Source: Pontibacterium granulatum | GTDB lineage: Bacteria > Pseudomonadota > Gammaproteobacteria > Pseudomonadales > Balneatricaceae | Assembly (NCBI RefSeq): GCF_029961155.1 | Contig: NZ_JASBRH010000021.1 | Location: forward strand, 1 to 64,000 | Reading direction: 5' to 3' | Length of the DNA stretch: 64,000 bases | In this document: piece by piece, positions 32,141 through 41,934 of the stretch | How positions within the stretch are numbered: position 1 is the stretch's first letter | Layout: each line of letters opens with the position of its first letter | Program-made: the position numbers and the translations under genes | The notes under the pieces: model-generated | Databases searched by the model: none | The model's input: the letters and a program-made list of their open reading frames with translations, nothing else | What the model was told of the DNA's origin: nothing

Positions 32141-33547
32141 ATGCTAGATAGAAGAAAGCGAAGCCGTGTAACAGCGAAAGGCGCGAGTGGTGGTATTACG
32201 TTTTGGGTTCAGTGGGGAGCTGCGCTGTCATCTCTGCTGCTGTTACTGATTGGCCTAACCGTATTGAAGACAGATGGCTTTGATGCACAGTACCGCATGT
32301 TGGCCGTTTTACTTCCTCTAGCTGCGGTACCTGTGTATACCCTGATGCGCGTTTATCAGCGCGGTGTGGGGTATTTTGCAGGTGCCACCCGTGTTTTAGT
32401 CGCTTGGAGCGTCCTGTTAGCGCTTTTGGTGGCCGTAGCCTTTGTTACTAAAACGAGTGAAAGCTTCTCACGAGAGGTCTTTTTACAATGGGCTGCGTTG
32501 GGTGCAATTGCCCAACTTATCTCTTATGTCATTATTCATAATATTAACGAGCGTCTATACAGTCGGCACCGTGCAAAGCGGGTGGCCGCAATTATCGGCA
32601 CAAATTCGAGTGCGTTATCCTTAGCTGAAAAAATTACCCGTGAGCGTGGTGAGCCTTTAAGGGGCTTTATCTCCATGGGTGATGATGCGGATGAGGTCAA
32701 AGCATCCGGCTATACAACCATTGGTACTGTTAGTAGCCTGCGCAGCTTGGTTGCCAATCACTCAATCACCCGGCTTTATATTGCGCTTCCTCTAAGTGAA
32801 GCCAAGCAGATCGAAGGGTTGTATATCGATCTCCTGGACATAAGTGTTGATGTGGTATGGGTGCCTGATTTTGCTGATTTGGTCCTGCTTAATCACTCTG
32901 TGTCTGAAATCGCAGGTATGCCTGCAATTCACCTGAACGAAAGCCCGCTTACCGCATACCCGGCTGCAATTGCCGTCAAATCTATTCTGGATAAGGCAAT
33001 AGCATTGATGGCATTAGTGGTGTTAAGTCCATTGATGCTGGGCGTGGCATTGGCAATCAAGCTGACATCACGCGGCCCTGTAATATTTAAGCAGCTACGT
33101 CACGGATGTAATGGCGCGATTATCGAAGTTTGGAAATTTCGCTCGATGCGTGTGCATGATGATGCGGATGTAAAACAGGCCTCACGTGGTGACTCTCGTA
33201 TTACGCCGGTAGGGCGTTTTATACGCCGATCGTCCATTGATGAGCTGCCGCAGTTGATCAATGTGCTACAAGGCCGAATGTCCCTTGTAGGTCCTCGTCC
33301 TCATGCGGTACAGCACAACGATTATTACTCAGACAAAATTCACGCCTATATGGCGCGCCATCGCATCAAGCCTGGTATTACCGGTCTGGCTCAGATTAGT
33401 GGCTGTCGTGGTGAAACTGAAACGATTGATAAGATGGAGCAGCGGGTAGAGTTGGATCTCGCATATATCAATCGATGGTCTGTATGGCTCGATATCAAGA
33501 TATTGGTTAAGACGCCAATGTCATTGCTTTCTAAAGATATTTACTAA
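32141..33547 (+). CDS. Polyprenyl glycosylphosphotransferase, initiates exopolysaccharide synthesis
   Basis: A 468-residue WcaJ/WbaP-type enzyme that loads a hexose-1-phosphate onto undecaprenyl phosphate. N-terminal membrane helices (about residues 20-125) precede a Rossmann-like CoA-binding segment (VAAIIGTNSSALSLAEKI), a further hydrophobic anchor near 285 and the catalytic C-terminal domain. That domain shows KQLRHGCNGAIIEVWKFRSM, RFIRRSSIDELPQL, RMSLVGPRPHA and RHRIKPGITGLAQI. It is the first gene of the plus-strand polysaccharide locus. The exact sugar (glucose is usual for this subfamily) is inference. Confidence 0.93.
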   Translation: MLDRRKRSRVTAKGASGGITFWVQWGAALSSLLLLLIGLTVLKTDGFDAQYRMLAVLLPLAAVPVYTLMRVYQRGVGYFAGATRVLVAWSVLLALLVAVAFVTKTSESFSREVFLQWAALGAIAQLISYVIIHNINERLYSRHRAKRVAAIIGTNSSALSLAEKITRERGEPLRGFISMGDDADEVKASGYTTIGTVSSLRSLVANHSITRLYIALPLSEAKQIEGLYIDLLDISVDVVWVPDFADLVLLNHSVSEIAGMPAIHLNESPLTAYPAAIAVKSILDKAIALMALVVLSPLMLGVALAIKLTSRGPVIFKQLRHGCNGAIIEVWKFRSMRVHDDADVKQASRGDSRITPVGRFIRRSSIDELPQLINVLQGRMSLVGPRPHAVQHNDYYSDKIHAYMARHRIKPGITGLAQISGCRGETETIDKMEQRVELDLAYINRWSVWLDIKILVKTPMSLLSKDIY

Positions 33548-33621
33548 TTACATTTGGATACAAGCATCTGGTGGAGCGTTGTTTGCTCGCGATTCGCCTT
33601 TTGTGTTGATAGGACGCTTTA

Positions 33622-34752
33622 ATGGAACGCAAAAAAGTACTTATAGTATTTGGAACTCGCCCGGAAGCTATAAAAATGGCGCCTCTGGTTCATGTGCTTT
33701 CTGACGATACCCGTTTTGAGGCGAGAACATGCGTGACAGGGCAGCATCGAGAGATGTTGGATCAGGTATTGGAGTTATTTCAAATAGAGCCTGAGTATGA
33801 TCTTAATATCATGCAGCCAGGGCAGACGTTAGGTCAGGTTACATCACGTATTTTGGTCGGTTTAGATGAAGTTCTAGATAGCTTTAACCCGGATGTGGTG
33901 CTTGTTCACGGTGATACCGCAACGACCTTTGCAGCTTCTCTCGCGGCTTATTACAAACAGATTCCGGTTGGCCATGTTGAGGCCGGCTTGCGTACAGGAA
34001 ATATTTATTCCCCTTGGCCTGAGGAAGCTAACCGAAAGCTGACGGGCTGCCTGACACGATTCCATTTCGCGCCTACTGAGGCGTCAAAGCAAAACCTGTT
34101 AAGCGAAGGATACCCATCCAGTCATATCGAGATAACAGGGAATACAGTTATCGATGCACTGTTGATGATAAAGAAAAGATTGGATGAAGATGTGCAGTTA
34201 AAGGATTCATTAACTGCTGCCTTCCCAATGCTTGATCCGGGTAAAAAGTTAGTGCTTGTTACCGGTCATCGTCGTGAAAGTTTTGGTGGCGGTTTTGAAC
34301 GTATTTGTATGGCGCTGCAGCAGGTTGCGCGTAAACACCCTGACTGCCAAATCGTATACCCGGTACATCTTAATCCACAGGTTCAGGAGCCCGTTAATCG
34401 GTTGCTGAGTGACGTGAGCAATATCCATCTCATTGAGCCGCAGCAATATCTGCCTTTTGTATATCTGATGACCCGCGCGCACGTGATCCTTACGGATTCT
34501 GGCGGAATTCAAGAGGAAGCCCCTTCTCTTGGAAAACCAGTGTTAGTGATGCGAGACACAACCGAGCGGCCTGAGGCTGTTGAGGCCGGTACGGTTAAGC
34601 TGGTTGGAACCGACGTAGAGCAAATAAGTTCAAGTCTCGATATTTTGCTGGCAGATGAAAATGCGTATCAAAAAATGAGCATGGCCCATAATCCTTATGG
34701 GGATGGTGCAGCATGTCAGCGCATCGCAAGTGTATTAGCAGAAAATTTGTAA
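33622..34752 (+). CDS. wecB: UDP-N-acetylglucosamine 2-epimerase (non-hydrolysing)
   Basis: Converts UDP-GlcNAc to UDP-ManNAc. At 376 residues it has the typical length. Signatures include [14 protein letters not shown] at the N-terminus, [55 protein letters not shown] and [29 protein letters not shown]. It lies directly before wecC, so the pair would make UDP-ManNAcA for the polymer. Confidence 0.96.
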   Translation: MERKKVLIVFGTRPEAIKMAPLVHVLSDDTRFEARTCVTGQHREMLDQVLELFQIEPEYDLNIMQPGQTLGQVTSRILVGLDEVLDSFNPDVVLVHGDTATTFAASLAAYYKQIPVGHVEAGLRTGNIYSPWPEEANRKLTGCLTRFHFAPTEASKQNLLSEGYPSSHIEITGNTVIDALLMIKKRLDEDVQLKDSLTAAFPMLDPGKKLVLVTGHRRESFGGGFERICMALQQVARKHPDCQIVYPVHLNPQVQEPVNRLLSDVSNIHLIEPQQYLPFVYLMTRAHVILTDSGGIQEEAPSLGKPVLVMRDTTERPEAVEAGTVKLVGTDVEQISSSLDILLADENAYQKMSMAHNPYGDGAACQRIASVLAENL

Positions 34753-34776
34753 GTTGTACCACGAAAGGAATTTAGT

Positions 34777-36024
34777 ATGTCGTTTAAGAAAGTATCTGTA
34801 ATTGGACTGGGATACATAGGTCTTCCTACCGCCGCTGTTATTGCTTCTCGTGGTATTGAGGTAATTGGTGTCGATGTTAATCAGCATGCTGTTGATACCA
34901 TTAATAACGGCGATATCCACATCGTAGAGCCTGATCTCGATATAGTTGTTCGAGGTGTTGTATCAACGGGCAACTTGCGTGCAACGACAACTCCTGAGTC
35001 TGCAGATGCATTCATGGTGGCCGTTCCGACGCCATTCAAACACAGTGATGATGGAAGTCACGAACCTAACCTTGAGTACATTAAAGCAGCATCCGAAGCA
35101 ATAGCTCCGGTATTGGAAAAAGGAAACCTAGTTATCCTAGAATCAACCTCCCCGGTTGGTGCTACCGAAAAAATGGCTGAGTGGCTTGCTGAAGCACGTC
35201 CGGATCTGACATTTCCTCAGCAGAAGGGTGATGGCGCTGATATAAACGTTGCGCATTGTCCGGAGCGCGTATTGCCAGGGTATGTACTGCAGGAGCTGGT
35301 ATCTAATGACCGTGTTATTGGTGGTATGAGCAAGGTCTGTAGTGATCGCGCTGTAGAGCTCTATAAAACATTTGTACGTGGTGAATGCATTATTACAACC
35401 GCACGAACTGCTGAAATGGCAAAGCTCACTGAGAACTCCTTCCGAGACGTAAATATCGCTTTTGCAAATGAACTATCCATTATCTGCGACAAGTTGAAAA
35501 TCAATGTGTGGGAGCTTATTGCGCTTGCAAACCGTCATCCGCGTGTAAACGTACTCAATCCTGGGCCGGGTGTTGGTGGGCACTGTATTGCGGTTGACCC
35601 TTGGTTTATTGTTAATAGTTGTCCAGAACACTCAAAGCTCATACGTGTAGCAAGGGAAGTGAATGACTTAAAGCCAGAATACGTGATTGGAAAAGTTTTA
35701 AGTGCTGCTGATGAGTTTAAGAGACCAGTGATTGCTTGCTTAGGGCTTTCGTTTAAAGCGGACATAGATGATCTACGTGAAAGCCCGGCGTTGGAGATAG
35801 TAAAGGAGTTACATAAAAGGCAGGCTGGGCGATTGGTTGTTGTTGAGCCTAATGTGGAGTTATTGCCAAATGAAATTGATGGGAGTGTTGAGCTGGCATC
35901 TATTGACTACGCGTTGGATGTTGCAAATATAGTGCTTGTACTGGTTGATCACAAAGAGTTTAGAGTGCTTGAACGCAATAAGTTGTTGTCTAAAGTGCTG
36001 ATTGATACTCGCGGTATATTTTGA
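34777..36024 (+). CDS. wecC: UDP-N-acetyl-D-mannosamine dehydrogenase
   Basis: NAD-dependent oxidation of UDP-ManNAc to UDP-ManNAc uronic acid. A 415-residue protein of the UDP-glucose/GDP-mannose dehydrogenase family: N-terminal Rossmann motif VIGLGYIGLPTAAVIA, then ESTSPVGATEKM, AHCPERVLPG, AEMAKLTENSFRDVNIAFANE and the catalytic-Cys stretch NPGPGVGGHCIAVDPWF. The stop overlaps the start of the next gene by one base, indicating translational coupling. Confidence 0.96.
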   Translation: MSFKKVSVIGLGYIGLPTAAVIASRGIEVIGVDVNQHAVDTINNGDIHIVEPDLDIVVRGVVSTGNLRATTTPESADAFMVAVPTPFKHSDDGSHEPNLEYIKAASEAIAPVLEKGNLVILESTSPVGATEKMAEWLAEARPDLTFPQQKGDGADINVAHCPERVLPGYVLQELVSNDRVIGGMSKVCSDRAVELYKTFVRGECIITTARTAEMAKLTENSFRDVNIAFANELSIICDKLKINVWELIALANRHPRVNVLNPGPGVGGHCIAVDPWFIVNSCPEHSKLIRVAREVNDLKPEYVIGKVLSAADEFKRPVIACLGLSFKADIDDLRESPALEIVKELHKRQAGRLVVVEPNVELLPNEIDGSVELASIDYALDVANIVLVLVDHKEFRVLERNKLLSKVLIDTRGIF

Positions 36025-37259
36025 TGAATATTCGCCACCTGACGTCCCCGGTGCTAGTGGTAGGATTTGTGCTAGCGCTATTCTTTGCATCATTTGTTGA
36101 AAATGGAATTTCTTGGGGGCGATATGATACTGAGTTGTTCCAATATGTGGGAATATACGCCCTTTTTGTGTTGTGTTTTTTAATTGGTGGTCGGTTATCG
36201 GGCGCGAATCGCAATATTGAGAATGATCATAATGCTATAGCGGGTAGTTTTGAGGAGAGTATTAATAAAAAACGGTTTGTGATTGTATGGGGAGTTGCGA
36301 TCCTTTTTTATTCCCTTAAGCTTCTAGTGTTAGGTGCAGTTCCGATACTAAGTTCAGATCCTACAATTCGCTCGACGGGGGCGTCGCTAGGGGGGGTGGT
36401 AGATTATCCTGTAAGGCTGCTTAGTATTTTGGGGGTCGTTTCTTTTTGGTTGTATTACGAAGTACGAAGGCGACAATACTTAGCTCTATTTGCTTTGTCT
36501 GTTCTGTGCAATTTGCTGATGTTGAATCGAGCTGAATTGCTCTTTTTGGTGTTCGCAGCAGGTTTGATTTCTCTTAGGGGAAAAAGGATAAAGCTGTCTA
36601 GTTTCGTCGGTTACTGCGTTGGCTCTGTGGCACTTTTGTTTGTAGGTATTGGGCTTTTGGCTGTGGTTCGCTACGGGGCCCATAATATTGGTAATGGCTT
36701 GGATCTTGGTGAGCTAGTGTTGTGGGTGATACACGGGGATCTGACTGGAGCGATTAATTTCGGCTCATATGTGGCTGACACCGTGAAGGGCGAGCTTTTG
36801 GGTGGTAGATACACCCTTGGTGAATACCTGTCTATAATCAATCCTTGGTATGGGGCTCACGGGGCTGAGTATCTAAGAAACGAATTTTTACCAAATCGAA
36901 AAACTGCGCAGTCCGTGGCATTGCCGTTTAACTACTATTTGGATTTTGGGTTCTTTGGTGTGGCGCTTTTCTCCTTTGTTTGCGGTTCGGCTTACGTTGC
37001 GTTGCGGCGTTATTTTATTTCGGGTGGGAATATTTTGGCAGGGACATTATTTGTATTGTTCTTTTTTAACTTGTTGTTGTCGGTTAGAAACGGAATTTTT
37101 CCTGTGAACCCGCTTTTTCTTTATTGTATGGGTGGGGTGTGCTTTTTCTATAAGGTTGGAGGGTTGAGTGGGTGGCGGCTTCTGGTAATGAAGTTGTCGG
37201 CAACTTTGTTTGTGATGAGTTTGCCTGTGTCGCTTTTGATTGGCCTTTCTCGTGTATAG
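36024..37259 (+). CDS. Polytopic membrane protein, probable Wzy-type polysaccharide polymerase
   Basis: A 411-residue hydrophobic protein with roughly 10-12 predicted helices and a large periplasmic loop (about residues 225-310, with YTLGEYLSIINPWYGAHG). Oligosaccharide-repeat polymerases have this layout and almost no sequence conservation, so the call rests on topology plus position between precursor genes and the flippase. The ATG at 36024 shares a base with the wecC stop, and a TTG one codon upstream is possible. The base composition is more T-rich than the flanking housekeeping genes, suggesting acquired DNA. Confidence 0.7.
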   Translation: MNIRHLTSPVLVVGFVLALFFASFVENGISWGRYDTELFQYVGIYALFVLCFLIGGRLSGANRNIENDHNAIAGSFEESINKKRFVIVWGVAILFYSLKLLVLGAVPILSSDPTIRSTGASLGGVVDYPVRLLSILGVVSFWLYYEVRRRQYLALFALSVLCNLLMLNRAELLFLVFAAGLISLRGKRIKLSSFVGYCVGSVALLFVGIGLLAVVRYGAHNIGNGLDLGELVLWVIHGDLTGAINFGSYVADTVKGELLGGRYTLGEYLSIINPWYGAHGAEYLRNEFLPNRKTAQSVALPFNYYLDFGFFGVALFSFVCGSAYVALRRYFISGGNILAGTLFVLFFFNLLLSVRNGIFPVNPLFLYCMGGVCFFYKVGGLSGWRLLVMKLSATLFVMSLPVSLLIGLSRV

Positions 37260-38421
37260 AATTGTTAACTTATTTTTTGTTACAGCTTCCCCAGGGCTTC
37301 ATAGGCTAGCCCCGGTTCTTGTCATACCTTTATTTTTTGGTGAAGATGCCAGCATAATTCAGTTGTACTCGTTGGCTGGGGTGCTTTCTTTCTTTTCAGC
37401 TATGGGTTTTGTTAATGTGCTCTATAGTCTGCCTTCCTGTGAGCGAAAGGAGTTTATAACCAGCTATCAATTGCTAATGTTAGCTCTACTATCATTCTCT
37501 GTTTTGGCATTGCTAGTGTTTCGTGGCGGGTATACCAACGCTCTTCTTGTCGTGCCGCTTTGGTTGTATGGCTGGGGGATGTATCAAGTTCTTCGAGCCT
37601 ATTTGCTTTCAAAGGATTGTTTAGGTCAGTTGGCGCTTTTGGAAGCTGCTTTTCTGGGTTGTTTGTGCTTGGTTGTATTTTTTCTTTATCTGTTTGAACC
37701 GGGAGCGCTGGGTGTTGTTTTGGGGTTGTTGCTTGTTCCCTATCTGGTTGTTCAAGTGGTCTTTTTTCGAGAGGTGGATTTTTTGTTGGTCTCTCTGAAA
37801 GGATGTGTGGAGGTCGTTTTGAGCAAAGGGCTGTGCTATTTTTCCTTTGCTAACTTTTTTAGTGCTTCTCCAATGCTTTTGATGCCTGTTATCTATTCCT
37901 ATTTTGAAGTGAATGATAGGGATGTTGTATTTGCTGGGGTTGTTTCTACAGTCCTTAGTGTGGCGATGTTGGTTGGAAGGGTGCTTTCAAATTATTATCT
38001 TCCAAGGATGTCTAACGCTGTAAGTCCTTTGCCTTACCTAAGAAGTTTTCTTGCATATAATACTTTGTCGTTGGTTTGTGTTTGTCCGCTTTTGTTTGTT
38101 TTTTTTGTGTTTGGCTTTGATGTGGCTTATCCTGAGGTGGTTACTTCAAACTCGGGTTATATCCTGGTAGGTTGTGTCGTTTCTTTTGCGTTCTCTCAGT
38201 TTGTCCTTCCTCACTCGAACTATATTGTTGTTAGCAATAAATCTGGTTTTTTGTTTTTCGTGAATTTTGTTTGTTTTGTTTTGTTTTGTTTTGGTCTCTT
38301 TGTTGTGTGGTTGATGGGAGGGGGTGTGGTTGTAAGTGTGGTTAATTTGGTGGCTGTTTTTTCTTTGCTGAGGGTGGTTTTTATGAGTGTGCAGCTTTAT
38401 AGGTGGGGGGTGTATGCTTAG
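37240..38421 (+). CDS. Probable Wzx-type polysaccharide flippase
   Basis: A 393-residue, very hydrophobic protein with about 12 helices and an N-terminus RIVNLFFVTASPGLHRLAPV resembling MOP-superfamily flippases. Position after the polymerase supports translocation of lipid-linked repeat units. The frame opens at TTG 37240, and GTG 37252 is an equally plausible start. Either overlaps the upstream stop. A (TTTTG)4 pentanucleotide run at 38274-38293 lies inside the gene, and T-rich codons dominate (Phe, Val, Leu), unlike the biased codons of rpsA or putA. Confidence 0.68.
   Translation: MAFLVYRIVNLFFVTASPGLHRLAPVLVIPLFFGEDASIIQLYSLAGVLSFFSAMGFVNVLYSLPSCERKEFITSYQLLMLALLSFSVLALLVFRGGYTNALLVVPLWLYGWGMYQVLRAYLLSKDCLGQLALLEAAFLGCLCLVVFFLYLFEPGALGVVLGLLLVPYLVVQVVFFREVDFLLVSLKGCVEVVLSKGLCYFSFANFFSASPMLLMPVIYSYFEVNDRDVVFAGVVSTVLSVAMLVGRVLSNYYLPRMSNAVSPLPYLRSFLAYNTLSLVCVCPLLFVFFVFGFDVAYPEVVTSNSGYILVGCVVSFAFSQFVLPHSNYIVVSNKSGFLFFVNFVCFVLFCFGLFVVWLMGGGVVVSVVNLVAVFSLLRVVFMSVQLYRWGVYA
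38274..38293 (+). repeat. Pentanucleotide (TTTTG)4 microsatellite in the flippase gene
   Basis: Four exact TTTTG units, preceded by TTTG. Gain or loss of one unit would shift the frame about 45 codons before the stop. Confidence 0.6.
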
Positions 38422-39409
38422 TGAAAATATCTCTTTGCGAATTTCTGTTTTAAGAAATGTCGCGATTTTTTTTGTTTTATATATTCATGTTTATGGTTAT
38501 TTCTCGCAAGGTGACTTTGTATTTGGGTATGTTTTTGATTTCGTATCCCAAGTGGTCGCTAGAAGCTCGGTTCCTGTTTTCTTTTTTGTGTCTGGTTATT
38601 TGTTGGAGCACTCTCTGGGAAGAGCTAGGAGGGGGCAGTATGGGCGCTTGATTAGGTTGGCGAAAGTTTACGTTGTATGGAATTTCATTGCTGCTTTTTT
38701 GTATTTTATAGTTTCTTTCTGGGTACAGCCGGGTGAGCAGAGTAATGTGTCACAAATGACGGCAGTGGAGTTTTTGCAGGCGCTACTTGGGATTGGGCGA
38801 AACCCAATTAATTATCCTTTATGGTTTCTAAGGGATTTGGTGATTGTTTCCTTAGTCTATTTGCTTTTTTTGAGAAGGACTTCATCGATATTTTTGATTG
38901 TAATGTTTTTGGCTTCCTTGATGGGTTGGTTTTGTTACTCTGCGGAGGGGTTGTTGCAGCTTAGTTCCCAAGGGCCATGCTTTTTTCTAATGGGTGTATT
39001 GCTGTTTAAATTTGGTCGTTTCTCTCTCTTGTCTGCTCCATGTGCCCGCTGGACGTGTCTGGGGGGGTATTTGGTGATGGCGTTTGTTTCTACTCTATTG
39101 ATATCGGAATATGGGTGGTTGGTGTTTGGGGTATTTAATAAGGTTGTTATTTTCCTCGGTGTTCTTTTGTTTCTTTCAGTGCCTTTTGAAAGGTTGGCGT
39201 CTTTCTTTGGGGGGAAGGAGTATTCCCTTCTTTTGTTTGTTGCGCATGAGCCTGCGATGACTTTTCTTATGAATTGGCTGGGGTTGGTGGTTGGCTACCA
39301 GTCTTGGCAGTTTTTTTTGGTCCCTGTTTTTTTTGCGGTTGGAATTTTGGGGGTGATAATTCTGTTGAGACTAAATGTATTTAGTCGTGTTCGGTCGGTT
39401 GTATTGTGA
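38414..39409 (+). CDS. Acyltransferase family 3 membrane protein
   Basis: A 331-residue integral membrane acyltransferase of the OafA/NodX type. It shows the N-terminal signature RISVLRNVAIFFVLYIHVYGYF with the conserved His, a second motif SSVPVFFFVSGYLLEHS, and LWFLRDLVIVSLVY further on. Such proteins add acetyl or other acyl groups to surface sugars. The ATG 38414 is preceded by AGGTGGGGGG, and the gene overlaps the flippase stop by eight bases. Three T8 tracts (38466-38473, 39311-39318, 39327-39334) are present and could allow slippage. Confidence 0.88.
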   Translation: MLSENISLRISVLRNVAIFFVLYIHVYGYFSQGDFVFGYVFDFVSQVVARSSVPVFFFVSGYLLEHSLGRARRGQYGRLIRLAKVYVVWNFIAAFLYFIVSFWVQPGEQSNVSQMTAVEFLQALLGIGRNPINYPLWFLRDLVIVSLVYLLFLRRTSSIFLIVMFLASLMGWFCYSAEGLLQLSSQGPCFFLMGVLLFKFGRFSLLSAPCARWTCLGGYLVMAFVSTLLISEYGWLVFGVFNKVVIFLGVLLFLSVPFERLASFFGGKEYSLLLFVAHEPAMTFLMNWLGLVVGYQSWQFFLVPVFFAVGILGVIILLRLNVFSRVRSVVL

Positions 39410-39452
39410 ATTGAACAGGCGCGTATTTGTGTTCTTGGTTAAAGGTATGTAG

Positions 39453-40544
39453 ATGAAAGATATCCAGCTAATAGTAGGGCCTTTTCCACCGCCGCTTGGT
39501 GGGGTGAGTGCTTCCGCTGATAACTTGAAAAGATTGATGAGCGAATGTGGCTATTCATGTGCCTGTTTCTCAACAAGTGCAGGAAGTCATAGGGAAAACT
39601 TGTATGCGCGAAAAGGTTTGTCAAGCTATTTTTTTGCGCTAAGGCTAATGGTTAGATTGGTTTTGTTTTTGTGTGCTCGTAGAAATATAAGAGTTGTGCA
39701 TCTTTTTGTTGTGTCGAATAGCGCTTTCTTTCGAGACTTTATATTGTTGCTTGTATTATGGTTTTTTAGGAAGCGTGTCATTGTTCATCTGCATTCTAAA
39801 ATCAGAGGTGAATTGTTTTTATCGGAACGTTTGCTGCCGATAATGATGTTCGCTTTGAGGCTGGCTGATAAGATACTTGTGCTTTCTGATGGTCATAAGG
39901 ATTTTTTTTCAAAATTTGTTTCTGCAGAGAAAATTAGAGTGCTTGAAAACTTTGTTTTTTCTGAAGACTTCAAGCGCAGCGAAGTCGAACGTGCGGATGA
40001 ATGGCTTTATGTTGGTAGGCTTAGCGAAAAAAAGGGCTTTGTCGATTTGCTAGAAGCAGTAGATCAATGTGTGAATGAAAAAGGCGATGATGAGCTTGTA
40101 GTTCGTTGTTTGGGATTGGCGGAGAGTGACGAAAAACAAGAATTCTTCGAAGATAGGATTCGGTTACTCGGTCTTGAAAAGAATATAAAGCTTTATGGGG
40201 TGGTTCAAGGCGAAGGTAAACTGAAGCACTTCAGTGAGTGCAAAGGTATGGTGTTTCCTTCTCACTTTGAGAACTCTCCTGTAGTTCTAAAGGAGGCGAT
40301 TGCTGCAGATATGCCAGTCATTGCATCTGATATAGAGGCAAATATAAAAATTTTGGAACGATCCGGTAATGCTGTTTATTTTTCTGCGCAGTCGGTTGAA
40401 GGATTGGTTCGCGCGTTTACTGAGGTGTCTAAGGATGAAGGGCGGTTAGCTACCTTAAGGGAAAACTCTAGAGAATCTAATAAATTTGATGAAAAGTATG
40501 CTGCTGGGGTAATAGAGGAGGTTGTTAGTGGGTTTGGAGGATAA
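39453..40544 (+). CDS. Family 4 glycosyltransferase
   Basis: A 363-residue GT-B enzyme. The N-terminal GPFPPPLGGVSASADNL is the usual GT4 opening. The C-terminal donor-binding half shows WLYVGRLSEKKGFVDLLEAV, then VFPSHFENSPVVLKEAIAADMPVIAS, which contains the E-x(7)-E-like nucleotide-sugar motif. It is cytoplasmic and would add one sugar to the lipid-linked repeat unit. The donor sugar cannot be read from the sequence. It overlaps the start of the next gene by about 17 bases. A T8 tract lies at 39902-39909. Confidence 0.9.
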   Translation: MKDIQLIVGPFPPPLGGVSASADNLKRLMSECGYSCACFSTSAGSHRENLYARKGLSSYFFALRLMVRLVLFLCARRNIRVVHLFVVSNSAFFRDFILLLVLWFFRKRVIVHLHSKIRGELFLSERLLPIMMFALRLADKILVLSDGHKDFFSKFVSAEKIRVLENFVFSEDFKRSEVERADEWLYVGRLSEKKGFVDLLEAVDQCVNEKGDDELVVRCLGLAESDEKQEFFEDRIRLLGLEKNIKLYGVVQGEGKLKHFSECKGMVFPSHFENSPVVLKEAIAADMPVIASDIEANIKILERSGNAVYFSAQSVEGLVRAFTEVSKDEGRLATLRENSRESNKFDEKYAAGVIEEVVSGFGG

Positions 40545-41907
40545 GCTTTACCCCTTGTTGGATGTATATTATAGGCTTCCGGAGCCTGTGGCTAAATTTA
40601 TTGGAGGGGTGTATTCATCGTTGCCAGATCGGTGGATTAAAGGAAAGGAGTATGAGGCATTTCTGGAGCTTGCGGAAAACACAACTGTGCGCCAGGAGTA
40701 TTTGGAATATCAGTTTTTGTCAATGGTTGCTTCTGCAAAAAAAACTGATTTCTACCAAGAGCTTTATAGTGATCATGGTGTATCGTTTGAGTCTGTAAAG
40801 GATTTGCGAGACTTGAAAAGATTGCCGACCATCTCTAAGGATGATGTAAAGGCTAACATTGATAGAATGGTATGTTCAGATTTAAGATCTAAAGGTCTCT
40901 ATCTGACGACAGGAGGGAGTACTGGTCATCCTGTTGGTTTCTTTCTTGAGAAAGGAGTCACAAGGCCGAAGGAAGCGGCGTTTATTGATAGTCTCTGGAA
41001 GAAGTGCGGCTTTTTTAAGGGGGCTAAGATTGCTGTTATTAGAGGTCTGGCTTTTAAGTCTAACGACGGTATTTCTCGGCTGGACCCGATTAAAAATGCT
41101 TTAATGCTTTCAAGTGGGCAGCTTACTTTTGAAAATGTTGGGTTGTATGTCGACCGGTTGAATGCTTTTAAACCGGATTTTCTTCATGCATACCCATCGT
41201 CGGTATATCTGTTAGCACGTTTGTTAAAGAAAGCTGGAGTTAGGCTAGACTTTTGTCCTCGATATATATTTTGTGGATCTGAGAATATATACCCTGAGCA
41301 TCTTTCGCTAATTGAAGAGGTTTTTGGTGCGCCAGTTTTTAGTTGGTATGGACATACGGAAAGAGTATTGCTGGCAGAACGGTTGACTGATGGGAGGTAT
41401 CGTTTTCTTGATCATTATGGTATCGCTGAAGTTGTAGATGACTATGGTATCAACATAGGTTCAGGCTTAGGTGAGCTTTGTGGTACTGGTTTGAATAATG
41501 GTGTTATGCCTCTCATACGCTATCGGTCTCAGGATATGGTGCTTTTAGATGATGGCTGTCAAAGAAACGACTTTAGTGGTCCATTGATTGTCGCTTCAAT
41601 AGAAGGTCGTTCCCATGAGTTTGTTTATTCCAAAGCACGCCGTCCGGTGAGCATGACCATGATAAATATGCATAGTTCTGTTTTTGATAACATCGAGAGG
41701 TTTCAGTTTGTTCAGAGGGAAATTGGGTGTGTTGTTTTTCAGTATAGATCTTTAAGCGAGCTGTCTGATAATGACTTGTGTAAAATTGAGCGGGCATTAT
41801 TGGATAAGCTAGGTGATGGATTTGCGCTGAAAACCGAAAGGGTTAACGATATAGCGCTTACGCGGAATGGTAAGCAAACGTTCCTCAAACAAGAGATTGT
41901 GATCTAG
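40528..41907 (+). CDS. CapK/PaaK-like AMP-binding protein
   Basis: A 459-residue member of the phenylacetate-CoA ligase-like adenylate-forming family, often called CapK when found in capsule loci. The ATP-binding motif LTTGGSTGHPVGFF is near residue 130 and SWYGHTERVLLAERL near 270. The GTG at 40528 is chosen because GAGGAG is at the right distance, and a TTG at 40522 is too close to it. Its role in polysaccharide synthesis is unknown. It could activate an acid for transfer to the polymer or to the neighbouring sugar-modifying enzymes (inference). Confidence 0.82.
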   Translation: MGLEDKLYPLLDVYYRLPEPVAKFIGGVYSSLPDRWIKGKEYEAFLELAENTTVRQEYLEYQFLSMVASAKKTDFYQELYSDHGVSFESVKDLRDLKRLPTISKDDVKANIDRMVCSDLRSKGLYLTTGGSTGHPVGFFLEKGVTRPKEAAFIDSLWKKCGFFKGAKIAVIRGLAFKSNDGISRLDPIKNALMLSSGQLTFENVGLYVDRLNAFKPDFLHAYPSSVYLLARLLKKAGVRLDFCPRYIFCGSENIYPEHLSLIEEVFGAPVFSWYGHTERVLLAERLTDGRYRFLDHYGIAEVVDDYGINIGSGLGELCGTGLNNGVMPLIRYRSQDMVLLDDGCQRNDFSGPLIVASIEGRSHEFVYSKARRPVSMTMINMHSSVFDNIERFQFVQREIGCVVFQYRSLSELSDNDLCKIERALLDKLGDGFALKTERVNDIALTRNGKQTFLKQEIVI

Positions 41908-41934
41908 ATTATTTTAGATATTGATAGGTGTGCT

